64,000 nt of DNA. Source: Janthinobacterium tructae (GTDB lineage: Bacteria; Pseudomonadota; Gammaproteobacteria; Burkholderiales; Burkholderiaceae_D). Numbering within the stretch: position 1 is the stretch's first letter; each line of letters opens with the position of its first letter. A program made the translations under genes and the position numbers. The stretch is taken from assembly GCF_006517255.1 (NCBI RefSeq), contig NZ_CP041185.1, positions 2,790,001-2,854,000 on the forward strand, in the 5' to 3' direction. Shown here one piece after another: positions 54,901-63,536 of the stretch. Under the pieces are notes generated by a model that worked only from the letters and a program-made list of their open reading frames with translations, was not told the DNA's origin and searched no databases.

Positions 54901-56119
54901 TTTCCGCCACGTTGGTGGCCAGCACGATGCGGCGCGCATTGCTGGTTTTAAACACGCGCTCCTGCTCCTCGGCCGACAAACGGGCGAACAGCGGCAAGAT
55001 TTCCACGTGCGGTGGATGGTGCTTGCGCAGCGCTTCGGCGCAGTCGCGAATTTCGCGCTCGCCGGGCAGGAACACCAGCACATCGCCCGAGCCGATGCGG
55101 CACAGCTCTTCCACGCCATCGACGACGGCATCCATCAAGTCGCGCTTTTCGCGCGCGGCGGCCGTGCGCTGGCCCGGTTTGTCAGGGTTGGCGGCACCCG
55201 GCATGGCCACTTGCTCGCGCTCCACGGGACGGTAGCGCACTTCCACCTGGTACAGACGGCCCGACACTTCGATCACGGGCGCGGGTTTTTCCGGCGTGCC
55301 GAAATGGCGCGAAAAGCGTTCCGCATCGATGGTGGCCGAGGTGATGATGATCTTCAAATCGGGCCGGCGCGGCAGCAGCTGTTTCAGGTAACCGAGCAGG
55401 AAATCGATGTTCAAGCTGCGTTCGTGCGCTTCATCGATGATGATGGTGTCGTAATTTTTCAACAACGGGTCGGTCTGCGTCTCGGCCAGCAGAATACCGT
55501 CCGTCATCAGCTTGACGGAGGCGCCACGGCTCAGGGTGTCGGTAAAGCGCACCTTGAAACCCACGGTTTCGCCCAGCGGCGTACCCAGCTCCTGCGCGAT
55601 GCGCTTGGCCGTCGAGGAGGCGGCGATACGCCGCGGCTGCGTATGGCCGATCATGCCCTTCTGGCCACGTCCCAGTTCCAGGCAAATCTTCGGCAACTGC
55701 GTCGTCTTGCCGGAACCCGTCTCGCCCGAGACGATGATCACCTGGTTTTCCATCAGGGCCTTGGCGATCTCCGCGCGCCGGCCCGAGACGGGCAAGTCTT
55801 CCGGATAGGTAATCGGTGGCAGCGGGTTGCGGAAGGCCTTTTCCGCCTCGCAAGAGGCGCGGGCGGCGTCACGGCTCTCGCGCTCTGCGCGGCTGGCCTG
55901 CTCATTGCGCGGCGCCTGCCCCTCGCGCGGCGGACGCGGCGCGCGCTGCTGCTGTTGCTGTTTCTGTTGTTCCGTGCGCGGCGGCTGCGGCCTTTGCTGG
56001 CTCACGGGCGGGCGCTGGCGGCCCTGCGCAGGCGCGGCGGCAGGCGTGGCAACATCTCCGCTGGCGGGCACATTTGCAACGATGGAAGAAGGGGAAGACT
56101 TATTGCTGGCTGAAGACAT
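51923..56119 (-). CDS. hrpA: ATP-dependent RNA helicase HrpA
   Basis: A 1398-aa DEAH-box helicase. The N-terminus (about 1-95) is a disordered Gln/Pro/Arg-rich region (RTEQQKQQQQQRAPRPPREG). Motif I is IIVSGETGSGKTTQLPKI, followed by HTQPRRIAASSTAKRIAQEL, the DEAH motif IIDEAHERSLN and SAT motif IITSATIDAERFS. Helicase C has IVLATNVAETSLTVPGIRYV and the arginine-finger motif QRAGRCGRV. The C-terminal OB-fold and DUF3418 region completes a normal HrpA length. HrpA handles stalled ribosomes and mRNA. The gene is divergent from argA by 57 bp, and its stop codon lies inside a palindromic repeat. Confidence 0.95.
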   Translation of the reverse strand: MSSASNKSSPSSIVANVPASGDVATPAAAPAQGRQRPPVSQQRPQPPRTEQQKQQQQQRAPRPPREGQAPRNEQASRAERESRDAARASCEAEKAFRNPLPPITYPEDLPVSGRRAEIAKALMENQVIIVSGETGSGKTTQLPKICLELGRGQKGMIGHTQPRRIAASSTAKRIAQELGTPLGETVGFKVRFTDTLSRGASVKLMTDGILLAETQTDPLLKNYDTIIIDEAHERSLNIDFLLGYLKQLLPRRPDLKIIITSATIDAERFSRHFGTPEKPAPVIEVSGRLYQVEVRYRPVEREQVAMPGAANPDKPGQRTAAAREKRDLMDAVVDGVEELCRIGSGDVLVFLPGEREIRDCAEALRKHHPPHVEILPLFARLSAEEQERVFKTSNARRIVLATNVAETSLTVPGIRYVVDAGLARVKRYSYRNKVEQLQVEPIAQSAANQRAGRCGRVADGVCIRLYEEQDYLLRPKFTEPEILRSSLAAVILRMKSLHLTDVETFPFIEPPLARAVADGYQLLQELGAVDEVNQLTPLGNKLAKLPLDPRVGRMILAALDNACLTEVLIVAAALSVQDPRDRPMEHQQAADEAHKKFADEKSEFLSYLKIWRWFESAIEHKKTNRQLQDNCRTNFLSQMRLREWRDVHSQLLTIVKEQGWRLNEAPATYDNLHMALLTGLLGNIGFKGEDEPGAGYLGARGIKFHIWPGSSLLKKPGKWIMAAELVDTTRLYARCVAQIQPEWLEKVGEHLLKKSWGEPRWEKRSAQVTASERATLYGLVVYSQRRINYGNFNLPEAREIFIRDALVGGDFDTRAPFFAHNHKLVKDIENLEHKSRRLDVLVDDELIAAFYDKLLPFDVCNGAGFEKWHKEATRENPKLLYLNREELMRHEAAGVTTDLFPKTMSVTGLEMGLTYHFEPGSVRDGVTLSVPLYALNQLPRERCEWLVPGMLKEKVHLLLKSLPQKLRRHCVPLPDYAAKFCERVHEAGVFGRGDLVDAIILDIRTQITINVLTTDFKPETLPAHHFMNFKVIDEHGRQLDMGRNLATLQAEFGGQARQSFQKLAEVSGVSGTGTPGAKVAGAQVASRLQAQSATVAAGKGASAAAAPASSNATVSQHMGLTAWTFGELPELLEIVQGKLTLIGFPALVDKGTHCDLEVFDDPTVAARTHKIGLRRLFALQMKEQIKYVEKSIPGLQQMGMQFMALGSQEELREQIINKALDIACLQDPLPLDAASFAKRQAEGKSRLVLLVNEIARLLSQVLTEFHGLPKRLQNIPAAAAADIQSQLQGLVHKRFLTENEYTQLAHFPRYLKAINVRLEKLRADPARDTKLMAEWQSAAAPYLRQAKDRQAGKNTDPKLVEFRWMLEELRVSLFAQELRTPMPVSAKRLQKVWESMQR

Positions 56120-56176
56120 TGTTTTTTTACAGGTATTTTAAGCGCGCACATCGCGCAGCGAATTATAATGCGCTTA

Positions 56177-57487
56177 ATGGAAAACCCTACCCAATTCGTC
56201 CAATGGCTGCGCTCCGTCGCACCCTACATCCACGCCTTTCGCGGCAAGACCTTCGTGGTCGCCTTCCCCGGTGAACTCGTCAGCGCCGGGGCGCTGCAGG
56301 TGCTGGCCCATGATTTGTCCCTGCTGCATGCGCTGGACATCAATGTCACCGTCGTCTACGGCTCGCGGCCGCAGGTGGCGGAACAACTGGCCTTGCGCAA
56401 CGTCGAAGGCCGCTTTCACAACGGCGTGCGCATCACGGACATCGCCGCGCTGGAATGCGCGAAGGAAGCTGCCGGCGAGCTGCGCCTCGATATCGAGGCC
56501 GCGTTCAGCCAGGGCTTGCCGAACACACCCATGTCGCATGCGGCCATCCGTATCATTTCCGGCAACTTCATCACGGCGCGCCCGCTGGGCGTGATCGATG
56601 GCGTGGACCTGGAACTGACGGGCATCACGCGCAAGGTCGACGCCGAAACCATCCATTCCATCCTCGGTTCGGACGGCCTGGTGCTGCTCTCGCCGCTGGG
56701 CTTCTCACCCACCGGCGAAGCGTTCAATCTGACCATGGAAGATGTCGCCTGCAGCGCCGCCATCGCCCTGCATGCGGACAAACTGATTTTCATCACGGAA
56801 ACACCGATGATGGAAGACGCCACGGGCGTGGAAATCCGCGAACTGTCGTCGCACCAGGCCGAAGCCGTGCTGATGGCCGGCTTCTTGCCGGACGCCACGG
56901 CGTTTTATTTAAAGCATTGCGTCAAGGCTTGCCACAACGGCGTCGAGCGCTCCCACATCGTGCCGTTCTCGATGGACGGTTCGGCCCTGCTGGAATTATT
57001 TACCCATGATGGCGTGGGCACCATGATCAGCCATGAAAACCTGGAAAGCCTGCGCCAGGCCACCATCGAAGACGTGGGCGGCATCATCAAACTGATCGAA
57101 CCGCTGGAAGCGGACGGCACTTTGGTGAAGCGGGGCCGCGAGCTGATCGAGCGCGAGATCGATTATTTCTCCGTCATCGAGCATGATGGCGTGATCTTCG
57201 GCTGCGCCGCCCTGTACCCGTTCCCCGCACAGAAGATGGCGGAAATGGCATGTTTGACGGTCAACCCGGAAGTGCAAGCCCAGGGCGACGGCGAGCGCAT
57301 CCTGAAACACATGGAAAACCGCGCCCGTGCCGCCGGCCTGAACAAGCTGTTCGTGCTGACCACGCGCACCTCGCACTGGTTCAAGAAACGCGGCTTCGTA
57401 CCGGCCACCGTCGACGATTTGCCGAAGGACCGCCAGCATATGTATAACTGGCAGCGCAAATCCCAAGTGCTCATCAAGACACTGTAA
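56177..57487 (+). CDS. argA: N-acetylglutamate synthase
   Basis: A 436-aa enzyme for the first step of arginine synthesis (acetyl-CoA plus glutamate). The start MENPTQFVQWLRSVAPYIHA at 56177 matches the family; the ATG at 56168 adds three residues. The N-terminal amino-acid-kinase-like domain (about 20-280) contains FRGKTFVVAFPGELVSAGAL and SALLELFTHDGVGTMIS. The C-terminal GNAT domain (about 290-436) has EMACLTVNPEVQAQGDGERI and TTRTSHWFKKRGFVPATVDD. This is the classical ArgA fusion, usually feedback-inhibited by arginine through the kinase-like domain. A strong terminator follows. Confidence 0.95.
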   Translation: MENPTQFVQWLRSVAPYIHAFRGKTFVVAFPGELVSAGALQVLAHDLSLLHALDINVTVVYGSRPQVAEQLALRNVEGRFHNGVRITDIAALECAKEAAGELRLDIEAAFSQGLPNTPMSHAAIRIISGNFITARPLGVIDGVDLELTGITRKVDAETIHSILGSDGLVLLSPLGFSPTGEAFNLTMEDVACSAAIALHADKLIFITETPMMEDATGVEIRELSSHQAEAVLMAGFLPDATAFYLKHCVKACHNGVERSHIVPFSMDGSALLELFTHDGVGTMISHENLESLRQATIEDVGGIIKLIEPLEADGTLVKRGRELIEREIDYFSVIEHDGVIFGCAALYPFPAQKMAEMACLTVNPEVQAQGDGERILKHMENRARAAGLNKLFVLTTRTSHWFKKRGFVPATVDDLPKDRQHMYNWQRKSQVLIKTL

Positions 57488-57492
57488 AACTG

Positions 57493-57518
57493 AAAAAGCC
57501 CGGCATGCCGGGCTTTTT
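57493..57518. terminator. Bidirectional terminator between argA and kdsA
   Basis: AAAAAGCCCGGCATGCCGGGCTTTTT is a self-complementary hairpin with T-runs on both strands, 5 nt after the argA stop. It can terminate both argA and the convergent kdsA. Confidence 0.9.
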
Positions 57519-57534
57519 CTTTACTTACACATCA

Positions 57535-58392
<858 letters not shown>

Positions 58393-58599
58393 TTAGTTAA
58401 TTGCTACTACTTGCTTGGACGAGGCGCAGCCAGCGGCTGGCGCGATAAGGCATCTTACTAGCTAGGGCGGCGCAGATCAAATTTGATCCAGCGCAAGGGC
58501 GTGGCAAACGGCGCGTGGCCGGGCCGCGACGGCCCCGCGAGGGCAGGCGCAAAGTGCCTTATAATCACGCTTTATCTCTACATTGATTCAGGAGCACAG

Positions 58600-58872
58600 A
58601 TGGCCCGCACGATCCACTGCATCAAACTCAACAAGGAAGCCGAAGGACTGGATTTCCCACCATACCCGGGCGAACTGGGCAAGAAGATTTACGAATCGGT
58701 ATCGAAAGAAGCGTGGGCCGCCTGGCTCAAGCACCAGACCATGCTGGTCAATGAAAACCGTTTGAACCTGGCCGACGCGCGCGCCCGCAAATACCTGGCC
58801 ACGCAAATGGAAAAACATTTCTTCGGCGATGGCGCCGATGCCGCCATGGGTTACGTGCCCCCTACCGAGTAA
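58600..58872 (+). CDS. yggX: Fe(2+)-trafficking protein YggX
   Basis: A 90-aa cytosolic protein linked to iron handling and protection of Fe-S clusters. The start [19 protein letters not shown] at 58600 has AGGAG 6 nt upstream; the longer frame adds 39 non-family residues. The single conserved Cys7, the block [20 protein letters not shown] and [20 protein letters not shown] are diagnostic. It is followed by a hairpin and then a membrane-protein gene on the same strand. No Fur box was seen upstream. Confidence 0.95.
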   Translation: MARTIHCIKLNKEAEGLDFPPYPGELGKKIYESVSKEAWAAWLKHQTMLVNENRLNLADARARKYLATQMEKHFFGDGADAAMGYVPPTE

Positions 58873-58887
58873 GTTTCAAGCATTCCC

Positions 58888-58916
58888 GCCCGTGGCCGCC
58901 GCGTCACGGGCAGTTT
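58888..58916 (+). terminator. Possible terminator after yggX
   Basis: GCCCGTG (58888-58894) and CACGGGC (58905-58911) form a 7-bp stem followed by AGTTT. It is 15 nt past the yggX stop. GTTTCAC heptamers repeat downstream of it. Confidence 0.45.
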
Positions 58917-59045
58917 CACCTGCGTTTCACGCCCTGCCCCGCCGTTTCACGGCACCGCCTCCCCGTTTCGTCGCACACCGCTCGCCGCCCACGCCGCCGG
59001 CTGGCACAGTACGTCCATCGACAACCTCACACCAAGGCGGACACC

Positions 59046-59570
59046 ATGTTGCAGCACATCTTCAGCCACACTCCTTTGTACGTCTGGGCCATCCTGGGCT
59101 TTCTCGTGTACCGGGGCGTGCTGGCCAGCCGCGCGCGCGAAGTGACCTTGCGCAAGCTGTGCATCATTCCTCTGGTCATGCTGGCCCTGTCGCTGAGCGG
59201 CGTGTACGGCAGCTTCGGCCTGGCCGGCAGCGCGCCATTCGCCTGGGCCGCCGGCGCCCTGGCCGGTGCGGCGCTGGCCTGGACGCTGGCCGATGCGCGC
59301 AAGATCGTGGCCATTCCCCAGCGGGGCAGCGTGCAAAGCCCCGGCAGCTGGCTGCCGTTGATCCTGATGATGAGTATTTTTTGCATGAAATATACGGTTG
59401 CCGTGACCCTGGCCATCGCGCCGGCCTACGCCCATGCGACCGGCTTCAGCGTACCCGTCTGCCTCGCCTACGGTGGCTTCAGCGGCATCTTCCTCGGGGG
59501 CTTGCTGCGCACCGTGAGCGTGTACCGCCAGGCGCACATGACAAGCGGCCCGCAAGGGGCCGCCGTATAA
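59046..59570 (+). CDS. DUF6622-type integral membrane protein
   Basis: A 174-aa inner-membrane protein with about five membrane spans: YVWAILGFLVYRGVLA, CIIPLVMLALSLSGVYGSF, APFAWAAGALAGAALAW, LPLILMMSIFCMKYTVAVTL and CLAYGGFSGIFLGGLLR. The N-terminus LQHIFSHTPLYVWAILGFLV matches a small family common in Oxalobacteraceae and other betaproteobacteria. Function is unknown. AAGGCGG lies 8 nt before the ATG. It follows yggX by 173 bp holding a hairpin and GTTTCAC repeats, and converges with rpiA. Confidence 0.8.
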   Translation: MLQHIFSHTPLYVWAILGFLVYRGVLASRAREVTLRKLCIIPLVMLALSLSGVYGSFGLAGSAPFAWAAGALAGAALAWTLADARKIVAIPQRGSVQSPGSWLPLILMMSIFCMKYTVAVTLAIAPAYAHATGFSVPVCLAYGGFSGIFLGGLLRTVSVYRQAHMTSGPQGAAV

Positions 59571-59606
59571 GACAGGTGCCAACGCCGGCGAACGCCGGCT
59601 ATCATC

Positions 59607-60284
59607 TTAGTAGGCCAGCGTACGCACGCCTTCGGGCATGCCCAGCAGGCAAACGTTGGCGCCGCGCATGGCGAACAGGCCGACGGCAATGACGCCGACG
59701 ATCTGGTTGATCTGCTGTTCCAGCGCCACCGGATCGGCGATCTGCAAGCCCAGCACGTCGATGATTTCGCCACCGTTGTCGGTAATGAAGGCTTCCGTGC
59801 TGCCCGCTTTCAGGCGCAAGCGGGGCGTGCCGCCCAGCGCGGCCAGCTGGCGCGAGACGGCGGCGCGGGCCATCGGCACCACTTCCACCGGCAGCGGGAA
59901 GGCACCCAGCGTATCGACCAGCTTGGAGCCGTCGGCGATACAGACGAATTGTTTCGCTACGGAAGCAACAATCTTTTCACGCGTCAATGCCGCGCCGCCG
60001 CCCTTGATCATGGCGCCGCTGGCCGTGATTTCATCGGCGCCGTCGATGTAGACGGCGATCGACTCGACGTCGTTGAGGTCGAAGACGGCAATGCCATGGC
60101 CTGCCAGGCGCGCGGCCGTCGCTTCGGACGACGCGACCGTGCCTTTGATGCGGTGCTTGATCTTGGCCAGTTCATCGATGAAAAAATTGGCGGTAGAACC
60201 GGTGCCGACACCGATGATTTCACCGTCGACCACATAATCAATGGCGGCGCGGGCTACGGCTTGCTTCAATTCGTCTTGGGTCAT
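59607..60284 (-). CDS. rpiA: Ribose-5-phosphate isomerase A
   Basis: A 225-aa enzyme of the pentose phosphate pathway (ribose-5-phosphate to ribulose-5-phosphate). Substrate-binding and catalytic motifs are intact: [57 protein letters not shown] (catalytic Asp region) and [20 protein letters not shown] (including Glu and Lys). Length is normal. It is convergent with the DUF6622 gene, with a short GCCGGC hairpin between, and divergent from the cheY-cheC operon. It is probably monocistronic. Confidence 0.95.
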   Translation of the reverse strand: MTQDELKQAVARAAIDYVVDGEIIGVGTGSTANFFIDELAKIKHRIKGTVASSEATAARLAGHGIAVFDLNDVESIAVYIDGADEITASGAMIKGGGAALTREKIVASVAKQFVCIADGSKLVDTLGAFPLPVEVVPMARAAVSRQLAALGGTPRLRLKAGSTEAFITDNGGEIIDVLGLQIADPVALEQQINQIVGVIAVGLFAMRGANVCLLGMPEGVRTLAY

Positions 60285-60490
60285 GACATTCAGGCTAAAG
60301 TGGGGAATGGCGCTATTTTAACGGATTGCCAGCCCGGCTTGCCGGCCATGATGACCGACCATGCCATGAGATACAACAGCTAAGCGGGAAAAACTTACCC
60401 TGAGGAAATTCCCCATTCAATTACTCTCTATGGCCTTTAAAATATGCGAAAATGGAATGATCGACCGATATGACGTTTCAGGAATAGCAT

Positions 60491-60859
60491 ATGAATCACA
60501 GTAAACAGGTACTTGTTGTCGATGACAGCCGGGTTTCACGTTTGATGTCGCACCAGTTCATCCTCAGCAAACATGCCGACTGGCAAGTGATTGAGGCGGC
60601 GACGGGTGAAGAAGCCCTGGAAAAAGTCAAGACAGTCAACCCTGTCCTGATATTACTGGATGTCAACATGCCCGGCATGGGCGGCGTGGCGGCGGCGGAA
60701 CAATTGCGCACGCTGTGTCCGCAAACACACATCATTCTCGTCACGGCGAATGTGCAAAACGCCATCCGCAACCGCGCCAGCGAGCTCGGCGTCGGCTTCA
60801 TGGAAAAACCGATCACGGAAACCCGCATCCATCAGCTGATCGAATCACTGGGACTGTGA
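60491..60859 (+). CDS. CheY-like single-domain response regulator
   Basis: A 122-aa receiver domain without an output domain. The acidic pair Asp11-Asp12 (VVDDS), phospho-acceptor Asp57 (ILLDVNMPG), Thr/Ser in LVTANVQ and Lys in FMEKPITE are in place. AGGA lies 7-8 nt before the ATG. The next gene, a CheC-type phosphatase, starts 2 nt after its stop, and a diguanylate cyclase follows. CheC probably dephosphorylates this regulator, and the trio may link a kinase signal to cyclic-di-GMP. No histidine kinase or flagellar gene is nearby. Confidence 0.9.
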   Translation: MNHSKQVLVVDDSRVSRLMSHQFILSKHADWQVIEAATGEEALEKVKTVNPVLILLDVNMPGMGGVAAAEQLRTLCPQTHIILVTANVQNAIRNRASELGVGFMEKPITETRIHQLIESLGL

Positions 60860-60861
60860 GC

Positions 60862-61488
60862 ATGATCAATCTCTCCGAACTCGAAAACGACGCCCTGGTA
60901 GAGATATTCAACATCGGGGTGGGCCATGCGGCCGCCTCGATGAGCGAGATCGTCAATGAAGAAGTGACCATGTCGGTGCCGTCGATCACGTTCCTGAACC
61001 GTGCGGACGCGGCCGCCCTGCTGGGCAGCAAGAAGGATGGCGAACGCATCTGCGGCGTCAGCCAGCATTACGATGGCGCCTTCGCCACCGAAGCCATCCT
61101 GATGTTCCCGGAAGACAAGAGCCTGGAAATCGTGCGCCTGATGGTGGGCGATGCCATGCCGCTGCAGGAGCTGACGGAGATGGAACAGGAGGCGATGAGC
61201 GAAATCGGCAACATCATCCTCAACTCCTGCGTGGGTACCCTGGCCAACCTGTTCGACAGCGAACTGCATGGTTCGCTGCCCCTGTACCACGTGGGCACCA
61301 GCGCGGAAATCCTGTCCTCGTTCGGCGGCCGCGATGACGAAGCCGTCGTGCTGATGCTGCATATCGACTTCGTGCTGTCCAAGCACCAGATCCACGGCTA
61401 TGTCGCCTTCGTGCTCGACCTGTCCGCCTTGCACGACCTGAAACAGCAGGTCAGCCACTATCTGGCCAAGGTCCTGGGACAGGCGTGA
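60862..61488 (+). CDS. CheC-like CheY-P phosphatase
   Basis: A 208-aa chemotaxis-type phosphatase starting MINLSELENDALVEIFNIGV. Two copies of the CheC/CheX active-site pattern (E-x2-N with a downstream Pro) are visible: EIFNIGVGHAAASMSEIVN, followed by SVP, and EIGNIILNSCVGTLANLF, followed by SLP. It should therefore be active on phospho-CheY. The longer open frame begins inside the cheY gene and is not used. It is translationally linked to cheY (2-nt gap) and overlaps the diguanylate-cyclase start by 4 nt. Confidence 0.88.
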   Translation: MINLSELENDALVEIFNIGVGHAAASMSEIVNEEVTMSVPSITFLNRADAAALLGSKKDGERICGVSQHYDGAFATEAILMFPEDKSLEIVRLMVGDAMPLQELTEMEQEAMSEIGNIILNSCVGTLANLFDSELHGSLPLYHVGTSAEILSSFGGRDDEAVVLMLHIDFVLSKHQIHGYVAFVLDLSALHDLKQQVSHYLAKVLGQA

Positions 61489-62465
61489 CGATCATGCCGG
61501 ATGCCTTACACCGACTCGCCCTGCTCGAAAGCATACTCGGCGCCGTCAACCTGGGCGCCATCGTGCTCGACGAGCAGCACCGCATCGTGCTGTGGAACCA
61601 CTGGATGGCGCGCCACTCGGCGTGCCGGGCCGACGCCGTGCTGGGGCAGGACTTCTTCGCCGTCTATCCGGAACTGCGGCACAAGCGCATCGATTCCGCC
61701 ATCACCCAGGCCCTGCGCGACAATTTCCAGTCGCTATTGTCGCAAACCCTGCACAAGGCGCCGTTTGCCCTGTACACGCATGGCGCAAGCGTTAGCGCGG
61801 CAGAAGGCGGCGAACGCTTGCAGCAGGCGATCGCCGTCACGCCGATCAACCTACCCGCTTCGCCGCGCCACTGCCTGATCCAGATCAATGATGTCACCAT
61901 CGCCGTGGGCCGCGAAAAGCTGCTGCGCGAACAGACCATGGTCTTGCGCTCGCAAACGTTTTCCGACGGCTTGACGGGCATTGCCAACCGCCGCCACTTC
62001 GACGTGGCGATCGAGAAGGAAATGCGGCGCGCCATGCGCACGGGCAGCCCCCTGTCGCTGCTGATGATCGATATTGACCATTTCAAGGATTACAACGACC
62101 ATTACGGGCACCAGCAAGGCGACGACTGCCTGATCCGCGTGGCAGCCGAACTGGCCGCCATGCTGCAGCGCCCCACCGACCTGCTGGCACGCTATGGCGG
62201 CGAGGAATTTGCCGCCATCTTGCCCGACACGGACGCCGCACAGGCGCTGCGCATGGCCGAGGCGATCCGCGAACGGGCGGCCGAACTGCGCATTGCGCAT
62301 GCCAAGACGGACCATGAGGTCAAGCACATTACGGTCAGCATCGGCATCGCCACGCAGCACCCGCAGCAGCAACTGCCCATCTCCGCCCTGATCGGCGCCG
62401 CCGACCGGGCCCTGTACCTGGCCAAGGGCGCCGGGCGCAACCGTGTGATGGTACAGCCTCTGTAG
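61485..62465 (+). CDS. PAS-GGDEF diguanylate cyclase
   Basis: A 326-aa cytosolic enzyme making cyclic-di-GMP. GTG at 61485 overlaps the CheC stop (GTGA); an ATG three codons later is an alternative. An N-terminal PAS-like domain (about 8-125; ILGAVNLGAIVLDEQHRIVL) is followed by the GGDEF domain (about 160-326). It holds DGLTGIANRRHFDVAIEKEM, IDIDHFKDYNDHYGHQQGDD and the active-site ARYGGEEFAAILP. An RxxD product-inhibition site (RPTD) lies five residues before GGEEF. It completes the cheY-cheC-cyclase operon, so its activity is probably tuned by the receiver/phosphatase pair. Confidence 0.92.
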   Translation: MTIMPDALHRLALLESILGAVNLGAIVLDEQHRIVLWNHWMARHSACRADAVLGQDFFAVYPELRHKRIDSAITQALRDNFQSLLSQTLHKAPFALYTHGASVSAAEGGERLQQAIAVTPINLPASPRHCLIQINDVTIAVGREKLLREQTMVLRSQTFSDGLTGIANRRHFDVAIEKEMRRAMRTGSPLSLLMIDIDHFKDYNDHYGHQQGDDCLIRVAAELAAMLQRPTDLLARYGGEEFAAILPDTDAAQALRMAEAIRERAAELRIAHAKTDHEVKHITVSIGIATQHPQQQLPISALIGAADRALYLAKGAGRNRVMVQPL

Positions 62466-62639
62466 GAAATACAACGCCCGAAAAAGGATTCCTGTAGACA
62501 TCTTTACGGCGTGTGCGTAGACTCGTAATTGATTGCAGCAACAACAACAAGAATTTATCTTTGGTATCTATCCATGCGCATGGCCTGCCCATGCGGGACA
62601 CGGCCAGGAGCGCTTGTGAATCTCGATCCTCCCTTCAAA

Positions 62640-62952
62640 TCCGGCTTGCCGGGTGCTGGCATGGATAGGGCCATGGTCTGCTCTACTGGCTGGACGTGGC
62701 CTGGTATGCGCTGAGCGTGTTTTCCAACAGCAGCCAAACAATCTCTTTTTCCTGTTTTTCTTCTTTGCCATCCTGACTTCGTCGTTCCAGCGCGGCTTCG
62801 AAGAAGGCGCGCGCGTCCCCCTGGCTCCGGCCGAACTGTTCGCCGGCACCGCCATGTTGGGCGAAACGGACGCGGAACTGTCGCGCCTGCTGCTGCGCGC
62901 CACCTTCCTGCTGGCGCCGGACGTGCGCCTGGCCTCGAACACGACACCGTGA
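62640..62952 (+). pseudogene. Remnant of a membrane sensor protein (frameshifted)
   Basis: Between the cyclase and the Vgr-related gene, two reading frames together look like the membrane part of a sensor kinase. One gives LYWLDVAWYALSVFSNSSQ; after a shift near 62735 the other gives NNLFFLFFFFAILTSSFQRG, then GFEEGARV and LLGETDAELSRLLLRATFLL. The frame then ends at 62952. The shift within one hydrophobic segment and the lack of a start or kinase core indicate decay. The region 62466-62640 shows nothing else. Confidence 0.55.
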
Positions 62953-62960
62953 CAGCGGTA

Positions 62961-63482
62961 TCAGCGCGGCAGCAGGCTGTGGTCGGCAGGGTTGAGCAGG
63001 AAGCCTTGCAGGATCTCCTGCAGTTGCGGCAGTTGCGCCACATAGGCGGGAATGCCCAGCTGGCGCGCGCCGAAGTAGTGGGCGATGAGGTCGCCCTGCT
63101 GTTCCATGTTGAAGTCGGACAGGACGCCGCCGGCCTGCGCATCGTAGCGGTAGGCGCGCTGCCCGATGTAGCCGCCGCACAGCGCCAGCAGCACGCCATG
63201 CAGCAGCACGCTGTAGCCGAGCTGGTACTGCCACACATGCACCATCTCGTGGATGAAGAACAGCTTGCCGCCGTGGCCTTCGCGGGAAAAATCGTCGCGG
63301 TACTGGGCCGGCATGAAGTGCAGGCTGCCGCGCGGCGTCATCGCCGTGTTCTGGTCCTGCAAGCCGAATGGTAGAAAGGAGCCGCGCACGACGCGCACGC
63401 GCGCATAGTCGATGGCGCCCTGGAAGACGCTGCGGGCCATGGCGGTTTCGCCGATGGTGAGGGGGCGGCGCAAGACTCGCAT
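62961..63482 (-). CDS. Vgr-related protein with a zinc-metallopeptidase-like motif
   Basis: A 173-aa protein with the metal-binding motif HEMVHVWQ (HExxH) near residues 78-85, after FSREGHGGKLFF. The start MRVLRRPLTIGETAMARSVF and the block GAIDYARVRVVRGSFLPFGL are typical of a family annotated as Vgr-related proteins near type VI secretion effectors. No signal peptide is clear, though LHGVLLALCGGYIGQ is hydrophobic. No type VI secretion genes lie in the window. Peptidase activity is possible but the third zinc ligand is not certain. Confidence 0.7.
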   Translation of the reverse strand: MRVLRRPLTIGETAMARSVFQGAIDYARVRVVRGSFLPFGLQDQNTAMTPRGSLHFMPAQYRDDFSREGHGGKLFFIHEMVHVWQYQLGYSVLLHGVLLALCGGYIGQRAYRYDAQAGGVLSDFNMEQQGDLIAHYFGARQLGIPAYVAQLPQLQEILQGFLLNPADHSLLPR

Positions 63483-63536
63483 AGGAAGAAGAGACGAAAG
63501 CGCGGCAGGCAGGCAAGCCTGCCGCGCCGGTACCGC

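Noticed and set aside
54260..56113. 617-aa plus-strand open frame over hrpA
   Set aside because: Antisense to the DEAH-box helicase gene; no domain.
60440..60480. Sigma-28 (flagellar) promoter upstream of the CheY-like gene
   Set aside because: A GACCGATA resembling a sigma-28 -10 is present, but the TAAA lies 21 nt before it rather than the required 15.
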